From Pseudomonas kilonensis (GTDB lineage: Bacteria; Pseudomonadota; Gammaproteobacteria; Pseudomonadales; Pseudomonadaceae), in assembly GCF_001269885.1 (NCBI RefSeq), contig NZ_LHVH01000017.1, forward strand, positions 930,001 to 994,000: 64,000 nucleotides of DNA. The letters are read 5' to 3'. Below the pieces are notes generated by a model. It worked only from the letters and a program-made list of their open reading frames with translations. It was not told the DNA's origin and did no database searches. The position numbers were made by a program, and so were the translations under genes. Each line of letters starts with the position of its first letter. Positions within the stretch are counted from its first letter, which is position 1. This document shows, in pieces, positions 63,259 through 64,000 of this stretch.

Positions 63259-64000
63259 ATGCAACGCCGACCTTCCTTGTTCAAAGCGTGTGTTTTTCTC
63301 TTCGCGGCCACGACGGCTGCCATGGGGGTCGCTCAGGCGGCCGACAGCAAGCTGGACAGCGTGCTGCAGCGGGGGAAATTGATCGTGGGCACGGGCAGTA
63401 CCAATGCGCCGTGGCACTTCCAGGGAGCGGATGGCAAGTTGCAGGGCTTTGATATCGATATCGCGCGGATGGTCGCCAAGGGCCTGTTCAACGACCCGGA
63501 GAAAGTCGAGTTCGTGGTGCAGTCTTCCGATGCGCGCATTCCCAATCTGTTGACCGACAAGGTCGACATGAGCTGCCAGTTCATCACCGTCACCGCCAGC
63601 CGCGCCCAGCAAGTGGCGTTCACCTTGCCGTACTACCGCGAAGGGGTGGGCCTGCTGCTGCCGGCCAACAGCAAGTACAAGGAAATCGAAGACCTCAAGG
63701 CCGCCGGCGACGGCGTCACCGTGGCGGTGCTGCAGAACGTCTACGCCGAGGAACTGGTGCACCAGGCGCTGCCCAGGGCCAAGGTCGACCAGTACGACAG
63801 CGTCGACCTGATGTACCAGGCAGTGAACTCCGGCCGCGCCGATGCCGCCGCCACCGACCAGTCCTCGGTCAAATACCTGATGGTGCAGAACCCTGGCCGC
63901 TACCGCAGCCCGGCCTATGCCTGGAGCCCCCAAACCTACGCCTGTGCGGTCAAGCGCGGCGACCAGGACTGGCTGAACTTCGTCAACACCACCTTGCATG
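63259..64000 (+). CDS. amino-acid-type ABC transporter binding protein (5' part)
   Basis: This is the first 247 residues of an exported solute-binding protein; the gene runs off the right edge. The signal peptide is MQRRPSLFKACVFLFAATTA, cleaved after AQA. The SBP_bac_3 fold starts with LDSVLQRGKLIVGTGSTNAP. It includes LQGFDIDIARMVAKGLFND (the family signature GFDxDxA), the linker RIPNLLTDKVDMSC and SGRADAAATDQSSV. GGAG lies 8 bases before ATG 63259. It would bind an amino acid in the periplasm for an ABC permease, likely coded beyond the window. Confidence 0.9.
   Translation, partial: MQRRPSLFKACVFLFAATTAAMGVAQAADSKLDSVLQRGKLIVGTGSTNAPWHFQGADGKLQGFDIDIARMVAKGLFNDPEKVEFVVQSSDARIPNLLTDKVDMSCQFITVTASRAQQVAFTLPYYREGVGLLLPANSKYKEIEDLKAAGDGVTVAVLQNVYAEELVHQALPRAKVDQYDSVDLMYQAVNSGRADAAATDQSSVKYLMVQNPGRYRSPAYAWSPQTYACAVKRGDQDWLNFVNTTLH

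Overview
The window reads as chromosomal DNA of a Pseudomonas, most likely of the P. fluorescens group. It is GC-rich. It carries a fatty acid cis/trans isomerase, a lexA2-imuA-imuB-dnaE2 mutagenesis operon, a cbtB-cbtA / cobE-cobM cobalamin cluster, and many short palindromic repeats of the GTGGGAGC...CGCGA type that are abundant in that group. The species assignment is inference; no rRNA or tRNA gene was seen.

Layout. 1-8.4 kb: mostly conserved single genes (KGG-repeat stress protein, ZIP metal transporter, lipoprotein, glutaminase, topoisomerase III with an SOS box upstream, single-domain response regulator). 8.5-12.6 kb: an iron cell-surface signalling system (Fur box, ECF sigma factor, FecR-like regulator, TonB-dependent receptor with N-terminal signalling domain). 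12.6-17.1 kb: an MHS-family transporter and a GMC oxidoreductase, divergent from a LysR regulator. 17.4-23.1 kb: the lexA2 operon, with a LexA2-type operator lying over the lexA start codon. 23.4-34.9 kb: a hybrid sensor kinase, several small proteins, a LysR regulator, an SCP2 protein, a phosphatase, SohB, an assimilatory sulfite/nitrite reductase with its DUF934 partner, and an orphan sugar-type binding protein.

35-43.8 kb looks like an accessory patch. It holds a 2303-residue protein (dermonecrotic-toxin-like N-terminus, three leucine-rich-repeat blocks, C-terminal NEL-type E3 ubiquitin ligase domain with a visible Cys-x-Asp), a 164-bp palindromic MITE-like element, and a secreted metalloprotease whose zinc motif ends in Asp. 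No secretion system is present in the window. From 43.9 kb the sequence is core again: B12-dependent metH, cti and nfuA.

50.9-60.6 kb is a cobalamin region read outward from two back-to-back cobalamin riboswitches. Leftward lie cbtB, cbtA, cobE and cobM; rightward lie cobW, cobN and a chelatase ATPase gene. That last gene has, at its 3' end, an A AAA AAG slippery heptamer in the correct phase, then its stop codon, then a 13-bp perfect hairpin. The -1 frame leads straight into a von Willebrand A (VWA) domain. This is a programmed frameshift arrangement that would make the small (ChlI-like) and medium (ChlD-like) chelatase subunits from one gene, and it is the strongest single observation here. 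The window closes with a phospholipase-D-like protein, a small Cys-rich secreted protein and the 5' part of an amino-acid-type binding protein.

The themes meet at cobalamin: MetH uses the product of the cob genes, whose expression is probably gated by the two riboswitches.
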